Assembly: GCF_910589235.1 (NCBI RefSeq)
Contig: NC_060960.1
Location: 5,386,839-5,450,838 of the forward strand
Direction of reading: 5' to 3'
From: Vespa crabro
Taxonomy: Eukaryota; Arthropoda; Insecta; Hymenoptera; Vespidae
Length of the DNA: 64,000 nucleotides
Shown here: piece after piece, positions 1 to 12,535 of the stretch
Numbering within the stretch: position 1 is the first letter of the stretch
How the letters are laid out: the number at the start of each line of letters is the position of its first letter
Made by a program: the position numbers and the translations under genes
The notes under the pieces: model-generated
What the model was told of the DNA's origin: nothing
What the model saw: only the letters and a program-made list of their open reading frames with translations
Databases searched by the model: none

Positions 1-235
1 TATAGATAATTATATTAAATATTAAAAAAGAAAGCTCTTAAAATCTATAAAATATATATATATATATATTTAATAAATCAGTTTAATCTTCTGTCCTATA
101 AGCGTGCTCAGTTGTCTGATTTTTCTGGACTACGTTTGAAACATTATTAATGAGGTATGATTATCAAACGACGTAGTATAGACGTCAATAGTCGACATAT
201 ATAAGACGCATAAAGATTTTAAGGTTATGTGAGAC

Positions 236-238
<3 letters not shown>

Positions 239-288
<50 letters not shown>

Positions 289-290
289 TG

Positions 291-341
<51 letters not shown>
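239..341. repeat. (TA)n microsatellite
   Basis: About 100 bases of alternating TA, broken by a few TG/CA and AA steps. The tyrosine/isoleucine open frame on the minus strand is a by-product of the repeat. Confidence 0.95.
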
Positions 342-343
<2 letters not shown>

Positions 344-816
344 TCATGCGCGTACGTTTAATCGCAAAGTAGTCGCGTGATACTTCTATCGCATTTGATA
401 ATAATATTGTATGAAATTGTACCGTCCTTATACAATGCAATCGAAGTAGATATTATTTTTAAAGTCATTCAACCACTTATTTGATCCGTTATCATCTTCA
501 ATATCGATCGTTTCTATTTTATCGTTAATAATATTGACATTTTTCTTGACTTTTTTTCCTTCTTCTTCTTCTTATTTTCTTTGTTATAATTTCGTAAATA
601 AATTTCATTGCCTCTTCGACCATGTCTATTTCTGTATCTTCCTCCCTTTTTTTTTCGATTATAGGCGATGGCATAACATTGAGTATTGTTAATCATTTTA
701 AATATTCTATCGATAAGATTATACGAGTCCGTTGATCACTATAGAGCTTCGTTTTGCTTTTTCGTCATCGTCTTGAGGTAATCGTGTTGTTCGGGGTTCC
801 TATATCTCTCTTTCTA

Positions 817-853
<37 letters not shown>

Positions 854-1564
854 TCCTCTCTTTCTCTCGAGTCAAGAGGCACGAGACCCATTTCATACGG
901 AATTCGGTAGCCACAGGGCGATCACGTGAGCACCCGGTAGCATCCAGCCTCCTAAACCTAATCATTTTAATCTCAGAGCTGGTTCCTCCGTCGACGGTAG
1001 CTCTCATCGAGCGAGCCCCTCGGATCGGTTTGAGTCCAATCTTCCACAAAAGTCACGTCCAAGAGGAAACCTTAGAACCTTAGAAGGTCGCAGTTATTTT
1101 TCTCGCATCCGCTCGATTTTCGTCCCTCGTGTAATCGGATAGGTATGCGTAATCAAGCCTCATCGTTTCTTGAAGCTACCCCCGATCTTCCGTTATCCTT
1201 GATAGTTAACTAAGTCTAATGGTTGAAGAAGATCCTTGGAAAGGCAAAACAATTCGTATGATCCAAAAAATTTCCCTATACGAACAAAAGAGATTTTACG
1301 TTCGTATACGTTAGAGAATAACTTTATTAATTGCCATCGTCGAATTCGAAAGATTCGATATAATCAAATCGGTGCAGGCGAAAGGAAGAAAGAAAGAAAA
1401 AATTTCGCTTGGATTGCGAAATTAGCGTAGGATACAGTTCCGTTCATATAGAATTGACATTGACCTCGTGAGGTTTCCCTCTCTGTCTATCCGTCATCCG
1501 GTTATCCTTCTATCCATCCATCTCTCTATTCTACGTAGGAGCCAGGGCGGTGGTTAGCGCGAGC

Positions 1565-1612
1565 TATAAAAGGGGCCTCGAGTCGGAGAAGCTGCCATTC
1601 GTGCTATTCAGT
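1565..1612 (+). promoter_or_regulatory. TATA-type core promoter candidate
   Basis: The sequence CTATAAAAGGGGC puts a consensus TATA box at 1565-1572. A pyrimidine-A start candidate (CCATTC, A at 1596) lies 31 bases downstream, and an arthropod initiator TCAGT lies at 1608-1612. The segment is GC-richer than its surroundings. What it would drive is unknown; an internal kibra transcript is one possibility. Confidence 0.4.
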
Positions 1613-1681
1613 AGTGGGGGTAAGGCTCCTGCTCAGCGAGGCCTCATCGAGGCCCCATCCAGGCCCCATCGAGAATACTTT

Positions 1682-1736
1682 GTCCAGGCCTCGTCCAGGC
1701 TTCGTCCAGGCTCCGTCCAGGCTCCGTCCAGGCTCC
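1682..1736 (+). repeat. 11-bp minisatellite, five units
   Basis: Five consecutive 11-base units of the form GTCCAGGCTCC lie back to back. The first two differ at one or two positions and the last three are identical. Related CCAGGCCCC fragments precede them from about 1655. The array lies just downstream of the TATA candidate. Confidence 0.85.
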
Positions 1737-1824
1737 GTCGAGCCACGTTCAGATAAATATGCGGGAGGGGCCGGAATTCCTCACTCGGCTGCATTCCATT
1801 CCCTCCTCCTTTTCCTTCACGACT

Positions 1825-1827
<3 letters not shown>

Positions 1828-1862
<35 letters not shown>

Positions 1863-2186
1863 CCTTTCTCTCTCCCTCCTTCTCTTTCTTTCTGCTCTTT
1901 TCTACCTTCCTTTCTTACTATTACTATACTACGATTACTATACTACTACTACTACTACTACTGCTACTACTGCTACTACAAATGTTACTACTACTACTGC
2001 TACTACTACTACACTACTACAAAACTGCTAGTACCATTACTACTGTTACTATTATTATTGTTACTTTCCATCTCTGTCTCTTTCTTTTACTTCGTGCAAG
2101 TGCGTGCATTTTATCCTTAGAATATCGTACAGCATTCATTGCTACTTCAATGCTACATTGGTACATTAGATCTCTACGTGTATTAT

Positions 2187-2276
<90 letters not shown>
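1828..2276. repeat. Compound microsatellite region: CT, TAC and TA
   Basis: (CT)n lies at about 1828-1859, a (TAC)n-like tract with interruptions at about 1929-2030, and (TA)n at about 2190-2276. Several long open frames on both strands here consist only of translated repeats. Confidence 0.9.
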
Positions 2277-2277
<1 letters not shown>

Positions 2278-3373
2278 TTTTTTTTTTATATTTCTTTAGA
2301 TTTTTTCTTCTCGAGTTAGCTAATCATGTTTGGTTTCCATGAATTTGTTTCTGAAATACTTCAAAATCTTTAGTGTGGAAGATACATACATTGCTGAATT
2401 CTTGGTAATTGACTCTTGGTTCGTTTCTTTGAAGATAGGAAGAGAAAGAGAGAGAGTGTGTGTCTTTGCAAGATGAAGTAACGGATAGCACTGTACGGGA
2501 TTCATGGCATACTTAAGCACTATCGTAGGTGGTAGAAAGATTTAATGTTGAAAGAAAGAACGTATGTTATATATTACTGGTATTCGGTGGTAACGAAGAA
2601 ATTCCAAAACGTGTTGTCTCGAGCTTAGAGATTCGAGTTTCAACATCATTGAAAAAGCGTTTCCTCTAAGAACGAGTCTTATCAAAGAGAAGACTGTCCT
2701 CTCCAAGAATATACTTTAATATATTAGTATCCATTTCATTTTGAAGTGAGAGATAAATAATCTCGTCAATGTTAAAAGAAACAGGAAAATCTGGGTTGGG
2801 ATCAAGGACCAACGGCCTCTGTCGTTCTACGGTACTCTTGCAGGGTTGTGGTATACTATAGTACACTAGCACAGTAATAGTAGTAGTAGTAGTAGTAGCA
2901 GCGGTAGTATAGAACTTAGAAGACCGTTCGACGGAATGGAATTCAGTGAGGATCGTTGAGGCATTCGGCCTAGGGGTACCGGTACCGCTTCCACGCGAAT
3001 CTTGCCAATGTTTCAGTCTCTACGTATCGACGGGTTTTACAAACTCCGTTGAAAAAAAGATACCTTCGAAGTAGATCCTCCTCCTTCTTCTTCTTCTCCT
3101 TCTTTAGAAAGAGAAAGAGAAAGAGTAAGAGCAAAAGAGACTTGGAAATAAAGTCGAGACGGAAGAGGAAAGGTGCGTGGCGAAGGATCGAAAGAAGAAA
3201 GCGAAGAGGAGGAATAAGAGTACGAGGGGGAAAGGTAAAAAATAAGGGCCTCCTTCCGCGAGGCGAGCGAACCGGCTCGTACTCGATAGCATCTGCGGCT
3301 TCCCTCGACAATAATAGTGCGGACCAAGAAATATGCGCGCGAGCGAGCGAGTCTCCATTGGCATGGCTTTGAT

Positions 3374-3420
<47 letters not shown>

Positions 3421-4619
3421 AGAGAGCAGTTGCTGCTCTTGTTGGTGTTGCTGTTGCTCTTGGTGCTGCTGTTGGTACTGGCACTGGTACTGGTATAGCT
3501 GGTGCTGAAGAGTGGCACGGAAAAGGAGTATGTAGAGGTACAAGTATGTTATGTAGTACTATGCTATCTGGGGTGGTAGTGGTGAGGGTCGACGGGGCCC
3601 AGTCAGGGCCCCAGAAATTCCAACAAGGACAGGGCATAATGCGCGACTCAAGGTCGGTTCTACTACTCTCTGGGCTCTCCCGGAGATGGGAGCACGTTCA
3701 GCAGGGTCGTACCGTGACCTCGCCGTTCTCCCACCACCATTGGAATCACTAACATCACCACCACTACTACCGCCACCACCACCACTAGTATCATCATCAG
3801 CACCACACGGGGATCGCCAGCTACGACAGGATCGTGGGCCTATGCCCGCGGCGCCCTGCATTTCACATTCCACGCCGATTAAAAGAACGCGCACCCACTA
3901 GAATGCCAAAGGTGCTCCCCAACGCCGCGAGAACAGGGACTTCTTTTCTACCATAGTAGGAGCCTTTTGTCTCCCCAATGATTCGATTTGCTTTAAAAAA
4001 GCTTGTTGTTTCGATATGGTTAGGAAATAATCTAGGAATTTGTGTCTAGAGTTTCATACTTAATTTAATTGAAATTTTATAACCCGTTTTATTAATAGCG
4101 CTTGTCTTTTACGATTCCTTAAGTATTTTCTATTCTAAAGTAAAAAATACATGTGATTGAGATATGCTCGTATCTCTGTTTTGGAATTTTCGGAATGTCA
4201 GTTGTAATTTATTCTTTCGATAAAATAATTGATCCTGTTGCGTTAGCATTAATTTAAAGTTTTTGGTATCAGTTAAGACATATCGCTCGAAAGAATCAAC
4301 AGAATTAAATATTTTCAGACATAATCTTAACGAGAATTGAAATACTGATATCATGATTTTGAATACAAATGAATTAAAGTTTGACCATATAGAGAGTCTC
4401 TGTCTAGAGGCGTATTTCCGGTAGCTCATCGGTATGGTATCCCCCAAAAAGCCTTTTGTTCGGCTTAGTTCCTCCTCCTAGATATATTCGGTCGGTTGAA
4501 GAAGAATGGATGGATGGGAGGGAGGTGGCACGGAGTTTACGTTGGGACGGTCCTGTGGGGCCGAGGAGATGAGGACCGCCTTTTTATAGTGGGTAAGAAA
4601 CAGGCATTTGAGGCCGCCA

Positions 4620-4631
4620 CGAATAGAGGGA

Positions 4632-4685
<54 letters not shown>

Positions 4686-5103
4686 GTAAAAGGGGGGAAG
4701 AGGAAGAATACGCAGAAGAAGAAGAACCACGGAGAAGAGAGCGTCTTGGAAGAAGAAGGTAAAGTAAGAAGACGAAGAAGAAGGAGTCAGCTGGTGTTGA
4801 TGGTGGGGAGAAGGATAAGGGAGGTAGGGAGGGAAGAAGGAACCAGAAGAAGGAGTAGTAAGGGAGGTGGAGGAGGAGGAGGAGGAGGAGGAGAGAGAGA
4901 GAGAGAGAACTCGTGCTATAAGAAACGAAGGAAGAGAAGGCAAAAAAAGTGAAAAAGGTGGGATCCCTTAAAAATTGAGACCCACAGAGGTGGGGATCGG
5001 AATTTCGGGCCCCGTAAACCGGCCAGTCTCGAAAAGGCCTTCGCGAAGATGAGGTGAGGAGAAGAGGAGAGACACGCGTTCGACGGCGTTGCGAAAGAGG
5101 AGG

Positions 5104-5141
<38 letters not shown>

Positions 5142-5335
5142 GTAGAAGAAGAGAAGGAATGGTGAAATTGCTGGTGGAGGAGTAAGAAGTAAACGAAGAA
5201 GACGAAGAAAAGGACTAGAAGGAGGAGGTAGAAGAACAGAAAGAAGAAGAAGAAGAAGAAGGTGAAGGTGGAGAGGAGAAAGAAGAAGAAGAAGAGTCGA
5301 AGGTGGAGGTGACGGAGGAGAAAGGAAATATCGCG
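4620..5335 (+). repeat. Purine-rich tract with (GA)n, (GAA)n and (GGA)n
   Basis: About 700 bases are dominated by A and G on the plus strand. (GA)n lies at about 4635-4681 and 5107-5137, a (GGA)n-(GA)n block at about 4866-4909, and many GAAGAA runs elsewhere. Mirror symmetry of this kind can form triplex (H-) DNA and can bind GAGA-type factors. Lys/Glu/Arg-rich open frames through it are rejected as coding. Confidence 0.85.
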
Positions 5336-5373
5336 TAGCGTGAGCTTCGTGGCCAGTACTCTGTGTACCCGGC

Positions 5374-5859
5374 ATGGACCGTCAGTACACTCTCTGTGTA
5401 CTCGTACCGGCGCACCAGTACCGCACGTACGTCGATAATTATCATCAACAATATCATCGTCTAAATCACCGATTCGTCCAACAACGCCAGCAACAACGCC
5501 AGCAACAACGTCGTGACATTCAACAACAGCAGCCGCAACAACAGCACCAACATCAGCATCAGCACCAGCACCAGCACCAGCACCAGCACCAGCATCAGCA
5601 TCAGCATCAGCACCAGCACCAGCACCAGCACCAGCACCAGCATCAACACCAGCACCAACACCAGCACCAACACCAGCACCAGCAGCAATACTTTCAACAT
5701 CAACAGGAACAGATCTACGAGAACGTTGTCTCTCAATATCGGATGAGAATGTGTTACCATAACGATTATGAGAATGATGAGCAGATTCAACGTTTTTATT
5801 GGGAGCAGTGTCATCGGCAGGATGACACTGACGCTACTGCCTATTATTATTGCGAATAT
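5374..5859 (+). CDS. Candidate alternative first coding exon of kibra (H/Q-rich)
   Basis: An ATG in good context (G at -3 and +4) opens a frame of 162 codons that runs to a GTAAGG donor at 5860 in phase 0, the same phase as the kibra exon at 6752. The product would be Tyr/Gln/Asp-rich with a long His-Gln tract encoded by CAGCAC repeats at about 5541-5695, then a non-repetitive tail (QIYENVVSQYRMRMCY). Joined to 6752 it would replace the WW domains. Without splicing the frame stops at 5881-5883. CAN-type repeats lack stop codons, so the open frame could be chance. It is not homologous to anything I recognise. Confidence 0.3.
5541..5695 (+). repeat. (CAGCAY)n hexamer/trimer repeat
   Basis: About 150 bases of CAG followed by CAC, CAT or CAA. 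Read in the frame starting at 5374 it encodes alternating Gln and His. Confidence 0.9.
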
Positions 5860-6751
5860 GTAAGGGACCAGGTGTTTCTTTGATATTCCAACGATTATTT
5901 GTGCTTCGCACTATAGTGCTAGGTTTCGTCATTTTCGTTCTTTGATATTCATTTTGGTTTCTTAATACTTGTCTCGCTGAATACACGCCCCTACTTCGAA
6001 TTCCGATTTACAGTTTGATGTTTGCCCTCGGGCTATTACTGAGAATCGGATTTAAACGAGAGGCGGACGAATTATGTTCCAAAGTGTTTTTTAGGATGCC
6101 GCTTTAACGGTCGTAAATTTCTTATCTCTTACTGTTGAAAGGAGATGGTTAAAAAAAAATTCGTTGTGCCTCCGAGTGAATGCTCGCATCGTGTTTTTAC
6201 GTACGGCTTTTCCAAGGGTGCTCTTTTCATCCTGACGAAAGTGATTAATATTTCATTGGAATTTACGACTGAGGAATTATAGATAAACGTTTTATCCTTC
6301 TATCTTATGTTCTTGACCGGATCATTTCGTTAAGCGAGAAACCGAATGGGTTAGAGAACGGTCGAGTGGAAAGTTTGGAATGTTAAATGGAAAGTTTACA
6401 GTTACCTAAGATCCTTTTGATCCGATGATCCTTCCCTGAATACATTGTTTCGATAAAAATAACTTTGATGTATAAAAGTGAATTATTTTTTTATATATAT
6501 GGTGCATGGTGTTAACAACGAAACCTCTATATATGTTATGTGCTTCTATACGTTCTGATCATTTACATTATTAAGAATAATAATCGGATTATAGAGCTTG
6601 AATCTTCATAGTTCGTGATTCATTGAAAGTTCAAATTCGAAATTTTCAATAATTTTCCATCGTCATTCGATCATTATTCCATTCGTCTATTCTCAGCATA
6701 TTTATCGTTCGCTATCGTTCCTGTAACGGTTCCAAAATAATCATGTTGCAG

Positions 6752-9700
6752 GCAAAGAAGGAGATTTACGACGTGAAGCAACAGAGGCTGTGTCTGGCTC
6801 AAGATGAGTACAATCACCTCAACAACGCTCTAACGACGCTTGGTGCATCGCGTACCAGCTGTAAGTACCAGCTTTAATATCATTCACCAGAATCACTGTA
6901 TTCTTTCATTAATAATTAAATGTCTGCTGTTTGTATGTATTCTGGACTTCCTGCTAGACTCATATTATCCAGCAAGATATTTCGAGTTGACGTAAGTATA
7001 CATTTTCTTTCTCTTCCACAGTATGTTCCAGCTCGAGTTCGTTGAGCACCAAGTACGATCCAGATCTACTGAAATCCGATGTCGCGCTCGCGAGGAGCCG
7101 AGTGTCCCGGCTTAAACGAGAACTCGAACAAATTCGAGCGGAGATGAACTGCACGCAACGAGGAGTCGACACACTTGCTAGGTACAAACGATTCACGTTA
7201 TTATTACCTGATAAACTACAATTTTAAAAGCATATAGAGAGAAAGTGGGCAATTATTTTTGCTCAGTAGTCATGGGCCGTTTATTATCTCGAATTGTCTG
7301 GTTTATCATTCTTACTTGTGACTCTTTCCGTGTATCTTCGTTGTAAATATTAAATCACGAGACTTTTTAAAACGTTAAATATATGACAAATGATCAATTT
7401 TGATGACATCAACGAATATACGAATATCCTGATTACGCCTTTTGATATTGATCGTTTTCTCTTTAATTTTGTTTATAGCGTTGAACAAAAGTTGAGCGGT
7501 CATCATGGAGGTTGTTACAATATTACGGAAGCTCAGGCGATCATGACAGAGCTACGTAATATTCAAAAATCTTTGAGTTCCGGTGAAAAAGAAAAGGCCG
7601 AATTGATGCAATCGTTGGCACAATTAAAAGACGAGTTAACGAGGCTGCAACTCTGCGAGGGTAGCCCGGAGGCTAGTACTTTGAGTTTACCACAGGAAAA
7701 GCTCAGTACCGCCTCTCAAACAGATCTTTCCGGCGAATTGGTGCCAATTGGTACGAGGCTTGCCGAAATGGCAAGAATGAGGCTACAGTACGACGAGGCG
7801 AGGAAGAGGATACAACATATTCAACAGCAGCTGGCCGATCTTGAAGAGAAAGTGACTCCTGGTCAGACAGAAAGTGACAAGGACAAGTTGCTACTCTTTC
7901 AGGAGAAGGAACAGTTGCTGAGAGAGTTGCGTAGTATAACTCCAAGGACGAGGACTCAACAGGACATGAAAAAGATACAGTGCGAGATACGACGTCTCGA
8001 GCAAGATCTTAATAACGCCCTGGAATTGTCAAACAAGACAATCACGGACAGGGTGAGATTGCATGAAGAGAAGCAAATGTTGCTTCAACAGCTGAGAGAC
8101 GCTTTGCGTTCGATGGCGATGTTGGAGGGACAATTAAAGAGTCTCAGTGCTAGTACGCTATCCGTGAGCAGTAGTTCGAGTCTCGGTAGTCTTAGTACGA
8201 CGAGTAGTAAAGGATCTCTCAGTTCTGGACTTAGTTTCACCGATATTTACGGTGGACCACAGTGCTTGGGATCTGTTAGCTCGCAACAAGATCGACCAGT
8301 TGATATGGTTGATTTACACAGGCGTGTCGAACGATTACTGAGAGGCTCGGAACAGAACAATCACGTTAGTACACCTTCTCCGGGTAGATCTCAACCCAGT
8401 CTTTCGCCACGGTCGAGTCTTTCGAGCGTTAGTCCACCGGTTTCGCCTCTTTACGAAAATGCTCCAATGGGTCCACCGCCTGCATACGAGCAAGTGGAAC
8501 TACAGAGGAGACAACAGAGGTCAGTTTTATCATCGAGTGTTCCTTCCTGTGCTCATTTGGATGGTAGTCAGCTCGAGGATAGACTGGCCGAACTCAGGCT
8601 AAGTCAGCAACAAAGCACGTCTCAAGAGCAGGCTGCTCTTCCTCCTCATGATCGCCTCAAACTCGTCGTTGGTCCCCATCCTCCCGTCGAATTACAATCA
8701 GGCAACATGTCCCAAGGTAGCGGCCTAGGTAGGCCTGCTGCAACCCTTCCTGGATGTACCATGCAATTACAAGATCCACCACCTTTATCACCTATCAGCG
8801 AGACACCACCACCTACGGGTATACGTTCTAGGGCTAGTAGTTCTGGCACGAATACCAGATCCGTTTCTGCTGCTGTTTCCGACGAAAGCGTTGCCGGTGA
8901 TTCAGGTGTCTTCGAAGCATCGAATCGTCGAAGGCTTTCTGGATTAATCGGAGATGTCGATCCTCTCATATCTGGTGAAATGAGTTTAGAAACGGCCCAA
9001 GTACAGATTAAACTTAGGTAGGTATTTTTTTAGCATTTATTAAAACGTCGTTGGCTAAAGGAATGGCAATGAAATTTCACACGAAGTGTAATGTTTTATT
9101 AATTGAAGAAATATCTTTCTCCAGGTACTCAATGAGCGATGGCCTCCTTCATATTGGCATCGAACGTGCACGAAATCTGGCTGCCCTTTTTATACCGAAC
9201 AATGCACAAGTGTGAGTAATTTTCTTTTTCGTCGCTATCGTTCAATCTAATCGTCAGACATTTTTGGTGTCGTAATCAAGTTGATCTCCTGCTATCGAGC
9301 TCGCAATGTATTTAAAACTGGAATGCAATTATGAAATACTCGGCCGTATACCGGGATCATTGCCCAGTGAACGTCACGTTCACCTTCGTTACGTAACCTC
9401 CGGACGCATTGTGCTAACGTTGATCTCGTTTTATCGTTTTGGCTACGATATACATTAATGAACGTTCGATCATGCGAAAAATTTGATCAATTAGAATCGT
9501 TTTACGCATCGAATTCTTTTTTTATTTGAAAAAAGAAAAAATATTGTATGTATGCAAATAATTGATATTTTATAAAATTTTTGTTTTTAAATTTCAGATA
9601 TATAAAGGCTGCGTTATTGCCAATGCAACCACCTGTTAATCAAATGTGTTGTACAAAAGCAGTGACGGATCTTCGAAAGCCAACATTCGGCGAAACTTTT

Positions 9701-11755
9701 CCGGTTGCTGTTCCTTTGAACAAGCTCTATACAAAGACGCTGCAGGTAAATGTTTGGTGCAGCGGCAACGAGTTTGAGGAGTGCTTGGTAAGTTTACCTG
9801 GTTATCATTTCATTTGCATTTTATTTTCAAGAAAAATGACATAGAGCCTTTGATTCATTACATATACATTTGCAGGGGTCCGCCCAAGTCTCGCTTGCAG
9901 ACTTCAGTCCAGAGTCGCCGAGCGTAAAATGGTACAACATACTTTCCTTTCGCTTCATGCAACCGTCCGATAGTCCTAGTACCAGTACTGGTAATAGTGC
10001 TTCAACTAGTATAGCGAAACAGGCTAAGCACGACAAACAGGAGTCAGATATTTCGGTTTATCGTGGAACACAAAATACCAAGGAGGAAAGTAGCGACGAA
10101 AGTACCATCATTAGTTCTCAAACGTCGACGTTGACGAGAAATCAAGGTTGCGATGAACTCCAAACCGCTGTATCTTTGAGGCTAGAAGAACTAGCAAATT
10201 GTTTGGGTAGCCCGGAGGAAGAAGACGAGGACGGTGGTACTGACAGTGGCAGCGAAGACAGCGAAGAAGAAGGTATCATCGTGGAATTCATGATGGAAGA
10301 TAACGTTCTGGAAGATGTTTTAGAGCATGAGGTTAATACGACACTCTTATTTTACTACTTATTATTTTATAAATATTTCTTAAAAAATAGTCGAATTTTA
10401 TTTTATTGCTCGTTGTATTCCCCGTGTAGGAGGAAGAAGAGCTTAACGAAGAAACAAGACGGACTCAGGATAAAGAGACCAACACAGAATGTATTTTTAT
10501 TCCGGAACAAGGCAAACAGAGAAAGCTTTCGGCAGCTGGCATGGTACCGGGTGCTATTCACGATGATAAGAATTCTATCGTGATAAAGAGAAGTCAAACA
10601 TTTTCACCGAGTGCTGCTGTCAGCAAGAATCATTACATCTGTCGTGTAAGTACTCACACGAAGATTTTCAATTAAACTTCTTAATTAAAATATTTTTTAA
10701 ACTTCGTCAATTTCGTTTCTTCAGCTCAATCGAAGCGATAGCGACAGCAGCATGCCACTATATCGTAGAGGTGGACCTTTTCAACGAAATTCTGTAGAAA
10801 GGCGTTCATTACGTTGGAGGCGACCATCGTCGGCTTTAAGTTGTAAAACAACCTCAAAGAAGTCCAGTCATTTGCCTCCAACCGCCAGGACCTCATTAGA
10901 TCTCGAGTTAGATCTTCAAGCACAACACGCCAGGCTGAACAATCTTCAGGACGAACTTAGCAGGTTGCGAGAATTAAAACAACGTTTGGAACAAGCACGC
11001 GAGAAGGGTGATACGGATCTGGCTAGTTGGTTATTGGAAGATCACAAATTCCAAAATCTAATGGCACAAGCTGAAAATGGTAGGAACGGAAAGAGTGCGG
11101 AAGATAAGAAGGTAGAGAAGATGTTGAAGAAAACGTCGAAGGAAATATATAAGTTGAGAAAGACAAAGGCCGGGAAAGGGAAGCCCGACATTATATCTTT
11201 TAAGTAAGTACAAGCAAATATATAAAAAAAAAAAGGATCTCTTTCATTCTGTTATTATTTCTAATATTATTTATATATATATATTTTTTTTCTTTTTTTT
11301 CTTTTACTTGTAGAGAAAAAATGGCATTCTTCACACGTGTTAATGTGAACGTTCCTGCCCTCCCACCAGACGATTTACATCCAGAAAGTTCAATGATGTC
11401 CACAGATACGTGCTCGATATTGCACAGGAGATACATGTCCGAACCAGTAAGCAGTGAATGTGTTTCAGACATGTCCATGCGATTGAACATTGGTAACACA
11501 ATCGCTATGAGAAGCAGTGCTAGTGCCATGGGTAACGATACTAGTGCCGGTGTCGTAGGTTTGACAGAGGATCGTTTGGCAAACGGTGGCACCACGAACA
11601 AAAGCGTCAATTCGAAAGGGCGGCCGAGCGATCATAGCTCGCGTGCCACGGAGAATGGTCAGAAAGAAGACTCGAAAGGCTCCGAGGATAATGGCAACGG
11701 GGAGCCAAAGAGATATGAGTATGTTGTTGATAGGGTTCTCGGCGTCGAAGTTTAA
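6752..11755 (+). CDS. kibra: Kibra (WWC family), coding exons downstream of the WW domains
   Basis: Kibra is a cortical scaffold that works with Merlin and Expanded to activate Hippo/Warts signalling and restrain Yorkie. Nine exons are seen: 6752-6860, 7022-7181, 7479-9017, 9125-9211, 9598-9787, 9876-10331, 10430-10645, 10725-11203 and 11314-11755, all with GT-AG borders and matching phases, giving 1,225 aa. In order they carry the start of the coiled coil (KKEIYDVKQQRL), more coiled coil, a Ser-rich linker with a PPAY motif, the near-invariant SDESVAGDSGVFEAS block, a C2 domain (about fragment residues 600-720), an acidic stretch, the KRSQTFSP and NRSDSDSS blocks, the aPKC-binding-type helical region (SLDLELDLQAQ), EKMAFFTR, and a C-terminal VEV that could bind a PDZ domain. 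The two N-terminal WW domains are missing because they lie upstream of the window. Family identity is certain; the exact C2 limits are approximate. Confidence 0.95.
8476..8487 (+). other. PPxY motif in Kibra linker
   Basis: The codons give Pro-Pro-Ala-Tyr at residues 423-426 of the window-encoded Kibra fragment. PPxY is the classical ligand of type I WW domains, which Kibra itself and several Hippo partners carry. It lies just after the conserved SPRSSLSS phospho-site block. Confidence 0.8.
10430..10645 (+). CDS. kibra: Kibra exon 7 of the window (exon between the acidic stretch and the NRSDSDSS block)
   Basis: This 216-base, phase-0 exon has a proper acceptor (CCCCGTGTAG) and donor (GTAAGT). 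It encodes an acidic start (EEEELNEETRRTQDKETNTE) and the conserved end KRSQTFSPSA...HYICR. A longer open frame overlaps it in another phase and would hide it in a scan by length. The family match and phases on both sides make it secure. Confidence 0.9.
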
Positions 11756-12491
11756 CGTTCAGCCATCTTTTTATTTTTTTTTCTTCTTTATTTGTACCTT
11801 GATTTTAAAATGTGTTCACTGTCCAATGATCACGATGAGATTATCATTATACATATTAATAATTCACGTTATTTTTCTCACAAATTGTGATCCAAGGTGT
11901 GTTAACCATTTCTAGCCCTTAAATGGATAGTGAACGCTTTAAGTATCGATACGACGAATTTTTTTTTAGTCTCGATTTGGCCAGCGCCAATCCGTTAACA
12001 TTTAAAACATCGTTATGCGAACGTTAATGCGTAAAAGCGACGATGGCGAGAATTTTTAGGGAAAGTTGACATTCTGTTTTTTTTTTGCGTTCAATCGATC
12101 TTAGGTGCCATGCGAGAGAATAGTTTGTAAAGGGTCATAAAAAGGTAATTTTATTTATTTTTTTATTATCTTATTTTTCTTTTTGTTTTGTTTTTTTTTC
12201 TACTCACATATCTCGTTACCGTCGCTTAACTTTGACCCGATTGCCGGCGCTCATCAACGTTTTCTTTTTGTTTTGTTTTTTTTTGTTTTTTTTTTTTTTT
12301 TTTTTGTTTTTTTTTCACACGGGCCGATTTGCGGAGTAGAAGGAATGTGTTTAACTTAGAAAAAGCGTTCTGTGTGTATATATATATATGCGAGACAATT
12401 ATAAGTTATTTAAACGACGAGATTCGCCGATATAAATCTATAATTTAATTTGTTAAATTGATTCGCGTCTTCTTCGCGTTCTTTCTTTCTT

Positions 12492-12535
<44 letters not shown>

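Larger units (their letters stand above)
1..6751 (+). other. 3' part of a long kibra intron
   Basis: No WW-domain coding sequence is visible here, yet the exon starting at 6752 opens in the middle of the Kibra protein after a proper acceptor (TTGCAG). This stretch is therefore read as intron, with the WW exons further upstream. It contains TA, CT, GA, GGA and TAC microsatellites, an 11-bp minisatellite at 1682-1736, a TATA-like promoter candidate at 1565, a purine-rich block at about 4620-5335 and an H/Q-rich open frame at 5374. The intron reading rests on the homology of the downstream exon. Independent transcription inside it is possible. Confidence 0.7.

Noticed and set aside
2970..3752. 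Overlapping frames of up to 182 codons on both strands around a CT repeat
   Set aside because: Arg/Glu and Leu/Ser runs come from the repeat; several frames are open at once, as expected for simple sequence.
4584..5375. Arg/Glu or Ser/Pro/Leu-rich frames across the purine tract
   Set aside because: Stop-free because GA, GAA and GGA repeats lack stops; no complex sequence.
5461..5814. Leu/Val-rich frame on the minus strand
   Set aside because: Antisense of the CAGCAC repeat; low complexity and no splice context.
10332..10429. Read-through of the frame starting at 9870 across this interval
   Set aside because: It is an intron: GTTAAT donor and GTGTAG acceptor, and the conserved Kibra sequence continues in another frame at 10430.
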